This document shows, piece by piece, positions 24,528 through 35,234 of a stretch of DNA of 56,743 nt (within the stretch, counting starts at the first letter, position 1; the number at the start of each line of letters is the position of its first letter). Source of the stretch: Streptomyces panaciradicis (GTDB taxonomy: Bacteria > Actinomycetota > Actinomycetes > Streptomycetales > Streptomycetaceae). The position numbers and the translations under genes were made by a program. The DNA lies in contig NZ_JAMGBF010000076.1 of NCBI RefSeq assembly GCF_023516615.1, positions 1-56,743 on the forward strand, given 5' to 3'. Under the pieces are notes generated by a model. The model saw nothing but the letters and a program-made list of their open reading frames with translations. It was not told where the DNA came from and did no database searches.

Positions 24528-25157
24528 GTGGAAACCAGACACACAGTCACGGGCGGTCTGCGTCCGGGCGGCCTCGGTCTGCACAGCTCGGTGCGCAGCC
24601 GCTGGCGGGGCCGGCGCGACGGGAGCCGGCTGCGGATGACGCTCCCCGACCAGAACCCGGACTCGGCCGAACTCATCACGCCGTACGTCCAGGAAGTCCG
24701 GCTCATGGCGGTGCGCACCACCACCGAGCTGCGCGCCCGGCTGCTGAGGGACCGGCACGCCCTGGTGGCGGGCATCCACTCCGGAGTCGTCGCGGTGATC
24801 ACACAGTACGAAGTGCGGCGCAGCCCCTCGCCCGCACTGCTGGACCGATGGGGCCGCTCCGTCGCCGAGTGGCGCACGGCGGCGGCGCAGTGCCGTACCC
24901 GCGCGGAGTCGGACGTGGCCGGAGCGAACCTGCGGCTGGCGCACTACTGGGACGCCGTCTGGCGGCGGCAGTGCGCCGTCGACGGGAACCGCCGGGTGCG
25001 TCCGAACTCCTGGCTGCCCGGCCAGATCACTCTGGACCCGGGATGGCAGGACTACGACTCATGGCTCGCCGCGGCCCCCGGCGCTCCCTCGGCCCTGACC
25101 AGGGCACTGAACCTGCTCGACCTCGGTCATTCCTCGACGGGAGCGCAAGCGGCCTGA
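24528..25157 (+). CDS. Conserved-looking 209-aa protein, function unknown
   Basis: This soluble protein is rich in Arg, Trp and Ala, with helical stretches TTTELRARLLRDRHALVAGI and LRLAHYWDAVWRRQCAVDGN and a closing WLPGQITLDPGWQDYDSWL. There is no signal peptide or membrane segment. I start at a GTG preceded by AGGGGGG; an ATG at 24639 (MTLPDQNP) is possible. It is followed after 107 bp by a lipoprotein gene on the same strand. I do not recognise the family; the context suggests a part of the kinase/FHA/vWA system. Confidence 0.65.
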   Translation: METRHTVTGGLRPGGLGLHSSVRSRWRGRRDGSRLRMTLPDQNPDSAELITPYVQEVRLMAVRTTTELRARLLRDRHALVAGIHSGVVAVITQYEVRRSPSPALLDRWGRSVAEWRTAAAQCRTRAESDVAGANLRLAHYWDAVWRRQCAVDGNRRVRPNSWLPGQITLDPGWQDYDSWLAAAPGAPSALTRALNLLDLGHSSTGAQAA

Positions 25158-25264
25158 GGCCGACCGCACGGGGCAGCTGCACACGCGCCCGCCGCGTCAT
25201 GTCGACGGCGGGTCCGCCACCCCTGCCCGCGTCCTGCCGATACACCACATCTCCGACGTGAAAG

Positions 25265-26077
25265 ATGCACATGAACGCACTCCATCCGCTGCACATACCC
25301 CGGGCCGGCCGGCCGCCACACGGGCGCCGCGCTCCGGGCCGCATCCACCTGGCGCTGCTGGCCGCGCTGGCCCTGTGCCTCGCCGGCTGCTCCGCGCCCT
25401 GGAAATCCGACGACAAGGGCGCACACAAGCAGCCCTGCGGTCTCGTCGTGGACGGCTCCGGTTCCGGAACCAGCGACCACACCGGTATCGACGTGAAGAA
25501 GAAGCTCCAGGAAACGCTCATCCCGTTCCTGGACCAACGTGGGTGCTCCTCGCTCGCCTACGCGCCCGTGACGGCCTCCTCATGGACGTCGTCCTGCCGC
25601 CATTCGCCCATCGATCTCGACCCGAAGCCGAAGTCGAGCACCACCGATCCCGAGGTGCTGCGGCAGCGGGCCCGGATCGCCGCCGTCAACACGTCCGTCG
25701 AGATGCTCGACTGCGCCCGAGGACAGAACGGCTCGGACGTACTGGGGGCGCTCGGCCGGATCGCGCAGACGCTGCGCGAGACGCAGGGCTCCGCCGCCAA
25801 CGACGCGAGCATCCTCGCGGTCAGCGATTTCGAACAGTGGGACCGAGAGTTCCACATCTCCAGGGAGCCGTTGTCGACCGCGGCCGAGAGAACGCGGGCT
25901 GTGAACAAGCTCCTGGCCGGCAGGGAAGTCCCGGCGCTGCGCGGGATGGACCTCTACACGGTCGGCTACGGCAAGAACCCGACCCGCAAGCCCTCCTCCT
26001 ACCAGGGCTTCGACCAGTTCTGGACCGACATACTCACGACACGGGCGAAGGCACATGTCCATCACGACTACGAATAG
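25265..26077 (+). CDS. Lipoprotein with vWA-like domain
   Basis: This 270-aa protein has a lipoprotein signal (hydrophobic IHLALLAALALCLAGC, lipobox LAGC, Cys42). The mature part looks like a von Willebrand A fold: a first strand with a MIDAS-like VVDGSGSG, a middle NGSDVLGAL, and ASILAVSDFEQWD with the third metal-site position. vWA domains bind Mg2+ and mediate protein contacts. Anchored outside the membrane, it could act as a receptor or scaffold. The start may be ATG 25265 or 25271. It overlaps the following membrane-protein gene by 23 bp, so they are coupled. Confidence 0.75.
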   Translation: MHMNALHPLHIPRAGRPPHGRRAPGRIHLALLAALALCLAGCSAPWKSDDKGAHKQPCGLVVDGSGSGTSDHTGIDVKKKLQETLIPFLDQRGCSSLAYAPVTASSWTSSCRHSPIDLDPKPKSSTTDPEVLRQRARIAAVNTSVEMLDCARGQNGSDVLGALGRIAQTLRETQGSAANDASILAVSDFEQWDREFHISREPLSTAAERTRAVNKLLAGREVPALRGMDLYTVGYGKNPTRKPSSYQGFDQFWTDILTTRAKAHVHHDYE

Positions 26078-27617
26078 CGATCCCGAAGAGTCCACCCCGC
26101 GGCGCTCCCGCATCGACCGTGTACTGCGCCGCGAGGACGGCTCGCGGCGGCGGCCCTTCGCGGCATACGGCAGGCGGACACGTCCCGAAGTGCAGCGGAC
26201 ACCGCTCGTCCTGAGCGACCGTGCACAGCGACGACTGGTCGAACAGGCACGGCAACAGGGCGCCGCGGACGGCAGAGGAAAGACGCTCGACGTCGTCGTA
26301 CTGTCCAGCGGCCTCCTGCCGCCGTATGCGGCCGAACTGGCCGCCCGCCGCGACCTCGTGCGCGAACTGATGGAGGAGGAGGCGGCCGACCGGGAGTCCC
26401 GGAGCGCCCGAGAGGACGCGGAGGCGCGCAACCGCACCGCGCGCGAGGAGGCGGCAGTCGAGATCGCCCAGCACCGGCTGATCGAGGCGGAGCACGACGT
26501 CCGCCGGGCGCGCGAGCAGCTCGACCTGCTCGCTCACCGGGCGATGCGCTGGCAGCGGCTGCGCGACGCGGTGCGCGAGCGTTTCGAGAAGTCGTGGTCG
26601 GGTGCGGGCACGCGTGCCGATGCCGCCGACTCCACCACCTCCGACGGCGACGACGACCGCGAGGGTGACCTTGCGGACGACGAGTACGACGAGTACCGCA
26701 CCCTCAACCCGGTGGCCGCGGCCCCGCTTGCGGCCGCGGCCCCGTCGGACAGCAGGGACACGGTCGTTGCCTCCGTCGAGGGCTGGGAGGGACTGCGAGC
26801 CCGGGCCGCGATGCCGGAGAAGGCGGTCCTCTTCCTGCTCGTCCTTGTCTTCGCGGTCGAAGTGCCCATCTACTGGGTGGCGTTCCAGCCCTTCCACGGT
26901 GTCGGCACCTCCAGTTCCGGCGTGCTCAACGCGACCCTGGCGATCTCCGTGGGGGTCCTCATGCTGACCGTGCCGCACCTCGTGGGCCGCGCCCTGAGGG
27001 AACGCGGGGCGACGGGCAGCAACCGGTCGTCAGGTCCTGCTGCCCTGTTGTTCCTCTGCTTCTGGGCGGCCTGCACGGTCACTCTGGGCATCCTGCGCGC
27101 GAAGACGGTGATGGCCAAGGAGCCGACGGTGAGGGCCACGGGCGCCGCCGCGGGATTCGAGGGCTCCGACGTGGACGTCCCTTCCCTGGCGGCGCGACTG
27201 GATCTCCAGCCCACGACCGTCTACTGGATGTTCATCTCCCTCTTGCTGCTCTCCGGCGGGATCGGCCTGCTGGCGGGTCTGCTGCGCGAACATCCGTACG
27301 TCGACAGTTTCCGCTCCGCGCTCGAGCGCCGTCAGGAGCGGGGGCACGACCTCGCCGTCGCCCACGCTCGGCATGCTGCCGCGCGAGCCTGGGCCGATAC
27401 GGCGGGCGACCGCACGGAGCACCGCCGGCGCGCTGTCGAGGCCCGGCTGCGTGCGGCGGACGAACTCTACGAGACAGCGGCGCAGGCCCACCGCCAGGGC
27501 CTCACATCGGCGGCGTCCGACCCGGCGGTCCTTGAGGCGGCGTTCAAGCGCACCGAGGCAGATGAGCCGCTCCTGCCCACGCCCGCGAAGCGCCGCCCGC
27601 CTGCGCCGCGGCGCTGA
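26055..27617 (+). CDS. Coiled-coil membrane protein with four transmembrane segments
   Basis: This 520-aa protein has a basic N-terminus and a long charged coiled coil (about 95-180, rich in Glu, Arg and Ala). An acidic linker follows (SDGDDDREGDLADDEYDEY), then four membrane segments near residues 255-275, 290-310, 330-350 and 391-412, and a second coiled coil (RSALERRQERGHDLAVAHAR). It is likely an integral inner-membrane scaffold working with the co-encoded vWA lipoprotein. No enzymatic motif is seen. The reading begins inside the lipoprotein gene; a 17-bp-stem terminator follows. Confidence 0.75.
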   Translation: MSITTTNSDPEESTPRRSRIDRVLRREDGSRRRPFAAYGRRTRPEVQRTPLVLSDRAQRRLVEQARQQGAADGRGKTLDVVVLSSGLLPPYAAELAARRDLVRELMEEEAADRESRSAREDAEARNRTAREEAAVEIAQHRLIEAEHDVRRAREQLDLLAHRAMRWQRLRDAVRERFEKSWSGAGTRADAADSTTSDGDDDREGDLADDEYDEYRTLNPVAAAPLAAAAPSDSRDTVVASVEGWEGLRARAAMPEKAVLFLLVLVFAVEVPIYWVAFQPFHGVGTSSSGVLNATLAISVGVLMLTVPHLVGRALRERGATGSNRSSGPAALLFLCFWAACTVTLGILRAKTVMAKEPTVRATGAAAGFEGSDVDVPSLAARLDLQPTTVYWMFISLLLLSGGIGLLAGLLREHPYVDSFRSALERRQERGHDLAVAHARHAAARAWADTAGDRTEHRRRAVEARLRAADELYETAAQAHRQGLTSAASDPAVLEAAFKRTEADEPLLPTPAKRRPPAPRR

Positions 27618-27633
27618 CCGTATCGGCCGTGAA

Positions 27634-27672
27634 CGCCGGGGCCGGACCTCGCCGCGCGAGGTCCGGCCCCGG
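27634..27672. terminator. Bidirectional terminator hairpin
   Basis: A 17-bp perfect stem (27634-27650 with 27656-27672; GCCGGGGCCGGACCTCG and its complement) with a 5-nt loop lies between the convergent membrane-protein and MurA-like genes. It probably ends both transcripts. Confidence 0.9.
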
Positions 27673-27692
27673 CAACGCGCCGCGCGGGCGGG

Positions 27693-29222
27693 TCAGATGT
27701 CCCGGAAGATCTCGATCTGCGCCCCGATGGTGTTCAGGCGCTCGGCGAGGTCCTCGTAGCCGCGGTTGATGACGTAGACGTTGCGCAGGACGGACGTGCC
27801 CTCGGCCGCCATCATCGCCAGCAGGACGACCACGGCGGGCCGCAGGGCCGGCGGGCACATCATCTCGGCGGCCCGCCAGCGCGTCGGGCCCTCGACCAGC
27901 ACCCGGTGCGGGTCCAGCAACTGCAGCCGGCCGCCGAGGCGGTTGAGGTCCGTCAGGTAGATCGCCCGGTTGTCGTAGACCCAGTCGTGGATGAGGGTCT
28001 TGCCCTGGGCGACGGCCGCGATCGCCGCGAAGAACGGGACGTTGTCGATGTTCAGGCCCGGGAAGGGCATGGGGTGGATCTTGTCGATCGGGGCCTCCAG
28101 CTTGGAGGGCCGGACGGTCAGGTCCACCAGGCGGGTGCGGCCGTTGTCGGCGAAGTACTCCGGCGTGCGGTCGTGGTCGAGGCCCATCTCCTCCAGGACC
28201 GCGAGCTCGATCTCCAGGAACTCGATCGGCACCCGGCGCACCGTCAGCTCCGACTCGGTGACGACGGCCGCGGCCAGCAGGCTCATCGCCTCGACCGGGT
28301 CCTCGGAGGGGGAGTAGTCGACGTCGACGTCGATGTCGGGCACGCCGTGCACGGTGAGGGTCGTGGTGCCGATGCCCTCGACCCGGACGCCGAGCGTCTC
28401 CAGGAAGAAACACAGGTCCTGGACCATGTAGTTGGAGGAGGCGTTGCGGATGACGGTGACGCCGTCGTGCCGGGCGGCGGCCAGCAGCGCGTTCTCGGTG
28501 ACGGTGTCCCCGCGCTCGGTCAGCACGATCGGGCGGTCCGGCCGCACGCCCCGGTCCACCTGGGCGTGGTACTGGCCCTCGGTGGCGGCGACGTCCAGAC
28601 CGAACCGGCGCAGCGCGATCATGTGCGGCTCGATGGTCCGGGTGCCGAGGTCGCAGCCGCCGGCGTAGGGGAGCTTGAAGCGGTCCATCCGGTGCAGCAG
28701 CGGACCGAGGAACATGATGATGGACCGCGTCCGCACCGCCGCGTCGGCGTCGATCGCCCCCATGTCCAGGTCGGCCGGCGGCACGATCTCCAGGTCGACC
28801 CCGCCGTTGACCCAGCGGGTCTTGACGCCGATGGAGTTGAGGACCTCGAGGAGCCGGTAGACCTCCTCGATCCGCGCGACGCGGCGCAGCACCGTGCGTC
28901 CCTTGTTGAGCAGGGACGCACAGAGCAGCGCCACGCACGCGTTCTTGCTCGTCTTGACGTCGATGGCCCCGGACAGCCGACGTCCGCCGACCACCCGCAG
29001 ATGCATCGGGCCCGCGTAGCCCAGAGAGACGATTTCACTCTCCAGCGCTTCACCGATTCGGGCGATCATCTCAAGGCTGATGTTCTGGTTTCCGCGCTCG
29101 ATGCGGTTGACCGCGCTCTGACTGGTGCCGAGAGCCTCCGCGAGTTGCGCCTGTGTCCAGCCTCGGTGTTGCCGGGCGTCACGGATGAGCTTGCCGATAC
29201 GTGCGAGGTAGTCGTCTGACAT
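27693..29222 (-). CDS. MurA-like enolpyruvyl transferase fused to an N-terminal XRE HTH
   Basis: This 509-aa protein begins with a helix-turn-helix of the XRE type (about 8-60: LIRDARQHRGWTQAQLAEAL, SQSAVNRIERGNQNIS). It continues as an EPSP synthase-fold UDP-N-acetylglucosamine 1-carboxyvinyltransferase (about 70-505), with the catalytic cysteine loop YAGGCDLGTRT, SSNYMVQDLCFFLETLG and GLNIDNVPFF. MurA adds enolpyruvate to UDP-GlcNAc, the first committed step of peptidoglycan synthesis. Streptomyces has a separate housekeeping MurA; this second, HTH-fused form corresponds to SCO5998 as I recall. The HTH suggests it binds DNA or is regulated itself, and a palindrome lies just upstream of its start. 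Confidence 0.9.
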   Translation of the reverse strand: MSDDYLARIGKLIRDARQHRGWTQAQLAEALGTSQSAVNRIERGNQNISLEMIARIGEALESEIVSLGYAGPMHLRVVGGRRLSGAIDVKTSKNACVALLCASLLNKGRTVLRRVARIEEVYRLLEVLNSIGVKTRWVNGGVDLEIVPPADLDMGAIDADAAVRTRSIIMFLGPLLHRMDRFKLPYAGGCDLGTRTIEPHMIALRRFGLDVAATEGQYHAQVDRGVRPDRPIVLTERGDTVTENALLAAARHDGVTVIRNASSNYMVQDLCFFLETLGVRVEGIGTTTLTVHGVPDIDVDVDYSPSEDPVEAMSLLAAAVVTESELTVRRVPIEFLEIELAVLEEMGLDHDRTPEYFADNGRTRLVDLTVRPSKLEAPIDKIHPMPFPGLNIDNVPFFAAIAAVAQGKTLIHDWVYDNRAIYLTDLNRLGGRLQLLDPHRVLVEGPTRWRAAEMMCPPALRPAVVVLLAMMAAEGTSVLRNVYVINRGYEDLAERLNTIGAQIEIFRDI

Positions 29223-29234
29223 GAGGCTGAGGCT

Positions 29235-29250
29235 ATCTCAGATATGAGAT
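29235..29250. promoter_or_regulatory. Palindrome upstream of the HTH-MurA gene
   Basis: ATCTCAGATATGAGAT has perfect 6-bp arms and a 4-bp centre, 13 bp upstream of the HTH-MurA start. It fits an autoregulatory site for the gene's own HTH. It also resembles the site at 29617-29634 (shared ATCTC...GAGAT spacing), so one regulator might bind both. Confidence 0.55.
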
Positions 29251-29286
29251 GGGGCATCTCGGGGGGTCCATTCGGGTGATGACCCG

Positions 29287-29484
29287 TCAACCTCGCCTCT
29301 CCGTACGGGTCCGCCGCCACCCGAAAGGTCCGGGCAAATCCATCGATGTCGTACGACGTCCGGTGCTGCTGTGCGTGTGCCGCGGCCCGTGCTTGCCGCC
29401 GGTGGTGATGGACCACGAGTGCCGGTTGATGTTCAGCCGCACTCCGGGAAGGATCCGGAAACTCTTGCGGAACGTGAGGGGCAT
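29287..29484 (-). CDS. DUF4236-domain small protein
   Basis: This 65-aa protein has the sequence start MPLTFRKSFRILPGVRLNIN, then SWSITTG and DLPGPFGW. This is the DUF4236 pattern: RKS, PGVRLN, a short glycine-rich repeat, and a final PG-aromatic motif. AAAGGAGG precedes the ATG at 29484. Function unknown; it stands alone between HTH-MurA and aconitase. Confidence 0.85.
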   Translation of the reverse strand: MPLTFRKSFRILPGVRLNINRHSWSITTGGKHGPRHTHSSTGRRTTSMDLPGPFGWRRTRTERRG

Positions 29485-29616
29485 CGCGCCTCCTTTCACT
29501 GGGTGCATGACATCTCCCTGCTACCCCGAGTCGGCGCACTGATGGCTCGCCTCGCCGGATCGCGGCACGACGGGACCGGGCCCGGGCATGACCATCCCGC
29601 CCCCATGTACTAGAGT

Positions 29617-29634
29617 TATCTCGACATCGAGATA
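29617..29634. promoter_or_regulatory. Palindromic operator upstream of aconitase (TamR-like)
   Basis: TATCTCGACATCGAGATA has perfect 7-bp arms around ACAT. Aconitase genes in Streptomyces are reported to be controlled by the MarR-family protein TamR, which responds to citrate and trans-aconitate. The position and shape fit such a site, though I am comparing from memory. Confidence 0.6.
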
Positions 29635-29690
29635 TCTGCCGAGGAGCACCGCAGCCGCAGCCGCCGTCGAGTCTGGCACTAAGGGTTACC

Positions 29691-29708
29691 TAACTTAGCA
29701 TTGCCTTA
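29691..29708. promoter_or_regulatory. Possible iron box (DmdR1/DtxR type) before aconitase
   Basis: On the minus strand this reads TAAGGCAATGCTAAGTTA. Its first two thirds are close to siderophore-gene iron boxes such as TTAGGCAAGGCTCACCTTA, with a weaker second half. An iron-dependent regulator upstream of a 4Fe-4S enzyme would make sense. Moderate similarity only. Confidence 0.3.
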
Positions 29709-29776
29709 GCGGATCGGCCGAGATGCCGAGGCGGCAGGATCGTGGTGGTACGCGCACATCAATGAAGGAGACTGTC

Positions 29777-32494
<2,718 letters not shown>

Positions 32495-32520
32495 GCGGTC
32501 CGGCAGGGCAGTTGAGCACC

Positions 32521-32561
32521 GGAAGGGCCGTATCCCCGTATGTCGGGGGTGCGGCCCTTCC
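32521..32561 (+). terminator. Terminator after aconitase
   Basis: GGAAGGGCCG (32521-32530) pairs with CGGCCCTTCC (32552-32561), with a second CCCC/GGGG pairing inside. It lies 27 nt after the aconitase stop. Confidence 0.85.
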
Positions 32562-32639
32562 GCCGTATCCGCCCGATGTCATCACCCACCCTCAGGCTGA
32601 ACACAGGGTTCCGACAGTGGACCGGGACAGTATCGAGAC

Positions 32640-32747
32640 ATGTCAGGCACCCTGGGGATCCACACCGGCCGCGTCCGCGGGCCCGTCGTCGACGCGCCGG
32701 CCCGCACCGACGCGGCCGTCACCCGGCCTGCCGGGGGGCGCAGATGA
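32640..32747 (+). CDS. Possible 35-aa leader peptide coupled to the histidine kinase
   Basis: A short frame (start MSGTLGIHTGRVRG) ends in a TGA that overlaps the histidine kinase ATG (ATGA). Such an overlap would couple its translation to the kinase. No good ribosome site is seen, and the IHTxRVRG stretch faintly recalls the C-terminal end of OmpR-type response regulators. It may therefore be either a leader peptide, a regulator remnant, or chance. Confidence 0.3.
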   Translation: MSGTLGIHTGRVRGPVVDAPARTDAAVTRPAGGRR

Positions 32748-34240
32748 CCGCCCGCCCGCGCGGCCGCTCCCTGCGCACGCGCCTGCTGCTCTTCGTCACC
32801 GCCACCCTGGTCGCCGTGTGCGCCGCGATGGCCGGCACCACGGCGTACCTTCAGCGCGCCTCTCTCATGGGCGAGTTGGACGAACGGGTCGGCGACGAGG
32901 TCGTCCGCAGCCTGGGCGGGGCCGAGCTGTACCCGGACGACCGGACGGGGCTGTCCTTCCTCAGCGAGAACGGCCATCCCGCCGGGATGCTCGCCGCCCG
33001 GCTGGACGCGGACGGCGGCATCCTCTCGGCGGCCGTCGTCCGCCGGGACGCCCCACCGCAGAACCTGACCGCGGACCAGCGCGCCGCCCTGCGGGGCATC
33101 GCGACCGACGGGTCCGAGCACACCCGTACGGTGCCCGGACTCGGCGTCTACCGGATCGCCGCCGCGCGGTCGGGCGACGTACGCGTCCTGGCGGGACTGC
33201 CGATGGGCGACGTCCGGGACACGATCGGCGCACTGGTGGCCGCCGAGGCCGCGGTGGCGGCGGCCGGTCTGGTGGTCGCGGGCGGCGTCTGCGCGGTGGT
33301 CATACGGCGGCAACTGCGCCCCCTGGGCCGGGTCGCCGCCACCGCCGCCGCGGTCACCCGCATCCCGCTGGACCACGGCGAGGTCGCCGGCCTGACCCGG
33401 GTCCCCGTCCGGGACGCCGACTCCGGCAGCGAGGCCGGCCAGGTCGCCGCGGCCCTCAACCGGATGATCGACCATGTGGAGACCTCCCTCGCCGAGCGGC
33501 AGCGCAGCGAGGAACGGATGCGGCGCTTCCTGGCCGACGCCAGCCATGAACTGCGCACGCCGCTCGCCTCCATCGCCGGTTACGCGGAGCTGATGAACCG
33601 CGGCACGGACCGGGTCGAGCCGGTGCTGGCCTGGCGGACGGTGTCGGCGGAGTCGGCGCGGATGACGGGGCTGGTGGAGGACCTGCTGCTGCTGGCCCGG
33701 CTGGACGGCGGGCGCCCCCTGGAGCGGGCCGAGGTCGATCTCGCGGCCGTCGCCGCCGAGGCGGTGTGGCAGGCCCGGGCGTCGGACGACGGCCACCACC
33801 ACTGGCGGCTCGCGCTGCACCTCGACGAGGTGCCCGCCCTCGTCGTCGGCGACCGGACGAGGCTCCAGCAGGCCCTGGCCAACCTCCTGGCCAACGCCCG
33901 CACGCACACGCCCGCCGGCACCACGGTGGTGGTCGAGGTCGAGGCGACGGGGGAGCGGTGCGTGGTGCGCGTACGGGACGACGGACCGGGAATCCCGCCC
34001 GAACTGCTGCCCACGGTCTTCGACCCCTTCACCCGGGCCGGCCACTCCCGGACCCGCCCCCCGGGAACGACGGGCGGCTCCGGCCTGGGCCTGACGGTCA
34101 CGGCAGCCGTCGTCTCGGCACACGGAGGGGCCATCGACGTGGAGAGCACCCCGGGCCGAACGGAGTTCACCGTCCGACTCCCGGCGGCCGAGACCGCTTT
34201 GGCGAGGCATCCCTCCGCCTCCGGTCACGTCCTGCACTGA
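32744..34240 (+). CDS. Orphan sensor histidine kinase
   Basis: This 498-aa membrane kinase has a first transmembrane helix (about 12-32), an extracytoplasmic sensor of about 130 residues, and a second helix (about 162-187). A HAMP region follows, then HisKA with FLADASHELRTPL (His near residue 268), and HATPase_c with the N box NLLANARTHT, DDGPGIPPE and GGSGLGLTV. It should autophosphorylate and pass phosphate to an OmpR-type regulator, but no response regulator gene is in the window. Start ATG at 32744 follows GGGGGGCGCAG. Confidence 0.9.
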   Translation: MTARPRGRSLRTRLLLFVTATLVAVCAAMAGTTAYLQRASLMGELDERVGDEVVRSLGGAELYPDDRTGLSFLSENGHPAGMLAARLDADGGILSAAVVRRDAPPQNLTADQRAALRGIATDGSEHTRTVPGLGVYRIAAARSGDVRVLAGLPMGDVRDTIGALVAAEAAVAAAGLVVAGGVCAVVIRRQLRPLGRVAATAAAVTRIPLDHGEVAGLTRVPVRDADSGSEAGQVAAALNRMIDHVETSLAERQRSEERMRRFLADASHELRTPLASIAGYAELMNRGTDRVEPVLAWRTVSAESARMTGLVEDLLLLARLDGGRPLERAEVDLAAVAAEAVWQARASDDGHHHWRLALHLDEVPALVVGDRTRLQQALANLLANARTHTPAGTTVVVEVEATGERCVVRVRDDGPGIPPELLPTVFDPFTRAGHSRTRPPGTTGGSGLGLTVTAAVVSAHGGAIDVESTPGRTEFTVRLPAAETALARHPSASGHVLH

Positions 34241-34314
34241 GCGCGTCCGCACGGCCGGGCTCCGCCGGGACCGAAGACGGACCCTGGAAGAGCCCTCGGC
34301 CCTACCCTGGCGTC

Positions 34315-34917
34315 GTGACGGCCATCGACCTCCTCCACCGCGCCCTGCACGACGACGGTGATCCGCCGCTGCGTCCTCTCGGTGATCAAGTAGAGGGCCT
34401 GCTGAGGGAGTTGGACGCGCCACCTCGTCTCGCGGCTCATCTGCGGGCCGTGCACGACGTCGGGTGCCGGCTCGTCGACTGGATGGCGCGCGAGCATCCG
34501 GCGGTCCCGCTCGACGCCGGCGCCGTGCTGTTCGGAGCCGCGACGCACGACATCGGCAAGACGCTGCACCCCGAGGAACTGTCCGGTCCCGGTTCCGCCC
34601 ACGAGGCCGCCGGCCGCGCACTGCTCCTCGCGCGTGGCGTCGAACCCGCGCTGGCTCGTTTCGCCGCCGGTCACGCGGACTGGAACCGGCCGGACATCAC
34701 CCTCGAGGACCTGCTGGTGAGCGTCGCCGACAAGATCTGGAAGGGCAGGCGGGTCCAGGAGCTGGAGGACCTGGTCGTCGCACGGCTCGCGGCGGCGAGC
34801 GGACGGGCGGTGTGGGAGGAGTTCCTGGCCTTCGACGACGTGCTCACCGCCCTCGGCCGGGACGCCGACGGCCGACTGGCCTTCCAGGCGGCCTATCCGG
34901 TGCGGCAGCCGCGCTGA
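34315..34917 (+). CDS. HD-domain phosphohydrolase
   Basis: This 200-aa protein has the HD-superfamily metal ligands: HLRAVHDVG, ATHDIGK, SAHEAAG, AGHADW and SVADKIWKG. These hydrolases remove phosphate from nucleotides or related compounds. The substrate cannot be inferred. I use the GTG at 34315, since upstream sequence in frame belongs to the kinase gene's tail. It is separated from the kinase gene by 74 bp and may be co-transcribed. Confidence 0.8.
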   Translation: MTAIDLLHRALHDDGDPPLRPLGDQVEGLLRELDAPPRLAAHLRAVHDVGCRLVDWMAREHPAVPLDAGAVLFGAATHDIGKTLHPEELSGPGSAHEAAGRALLLARGVEPALARFAAGHADWNRPDITLEDLLVSVADKIWKGRRVQELEDLVVARLAAASGRAVWEEFLAFDDVLTALGRDADGRLAFQAAYPVRQPR

Positions 34918-35032
34918 GACGCCCGAGGGAAGCCGTCGGCGCGTCGGCTGCGACAGTGCCGTATTCGAGTGGCGTGCCGCGTCAGCCGTTTACAAGACGG
35001 CCCCGCAGCGCTAACTTCCCCCACAGGCAGGG

Positions 35033-35046
35033 TGGGAGCGCTCCCA
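35033..35046. promoter_or_regulatory. CebR box upstream of the LPMO
   Basis: TGGGAGCGCTCCCA is a perfect 14-bp palindrome identical to the operator of CebR, the LacI-family cellobiose/cellotriose repressor of Streptomyces cellulolytic genes. It is about 190 bp upstream of the LPMO start. Nothing else stands out in the 317-bp gap 34918-35234. Confidence 0.85.
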
Positions 35047-35234
35047 TGAGGGCGGTGGACCGGAACCCGTCGCCCTCGGGCCGCTCCCACCCCGCTCGGC
35101 AGCTCACGCGCACCCTCCGCACCTGCGCGGACCTCGCCCCTGCCCCGCCCCCCGCACTCGTGCCACCCCCCACACCACCCGCACCCGCACCGCACCTCGC
35201 GCCGTACGGCCGTACCCGAAGGATGTTGCCTGTC

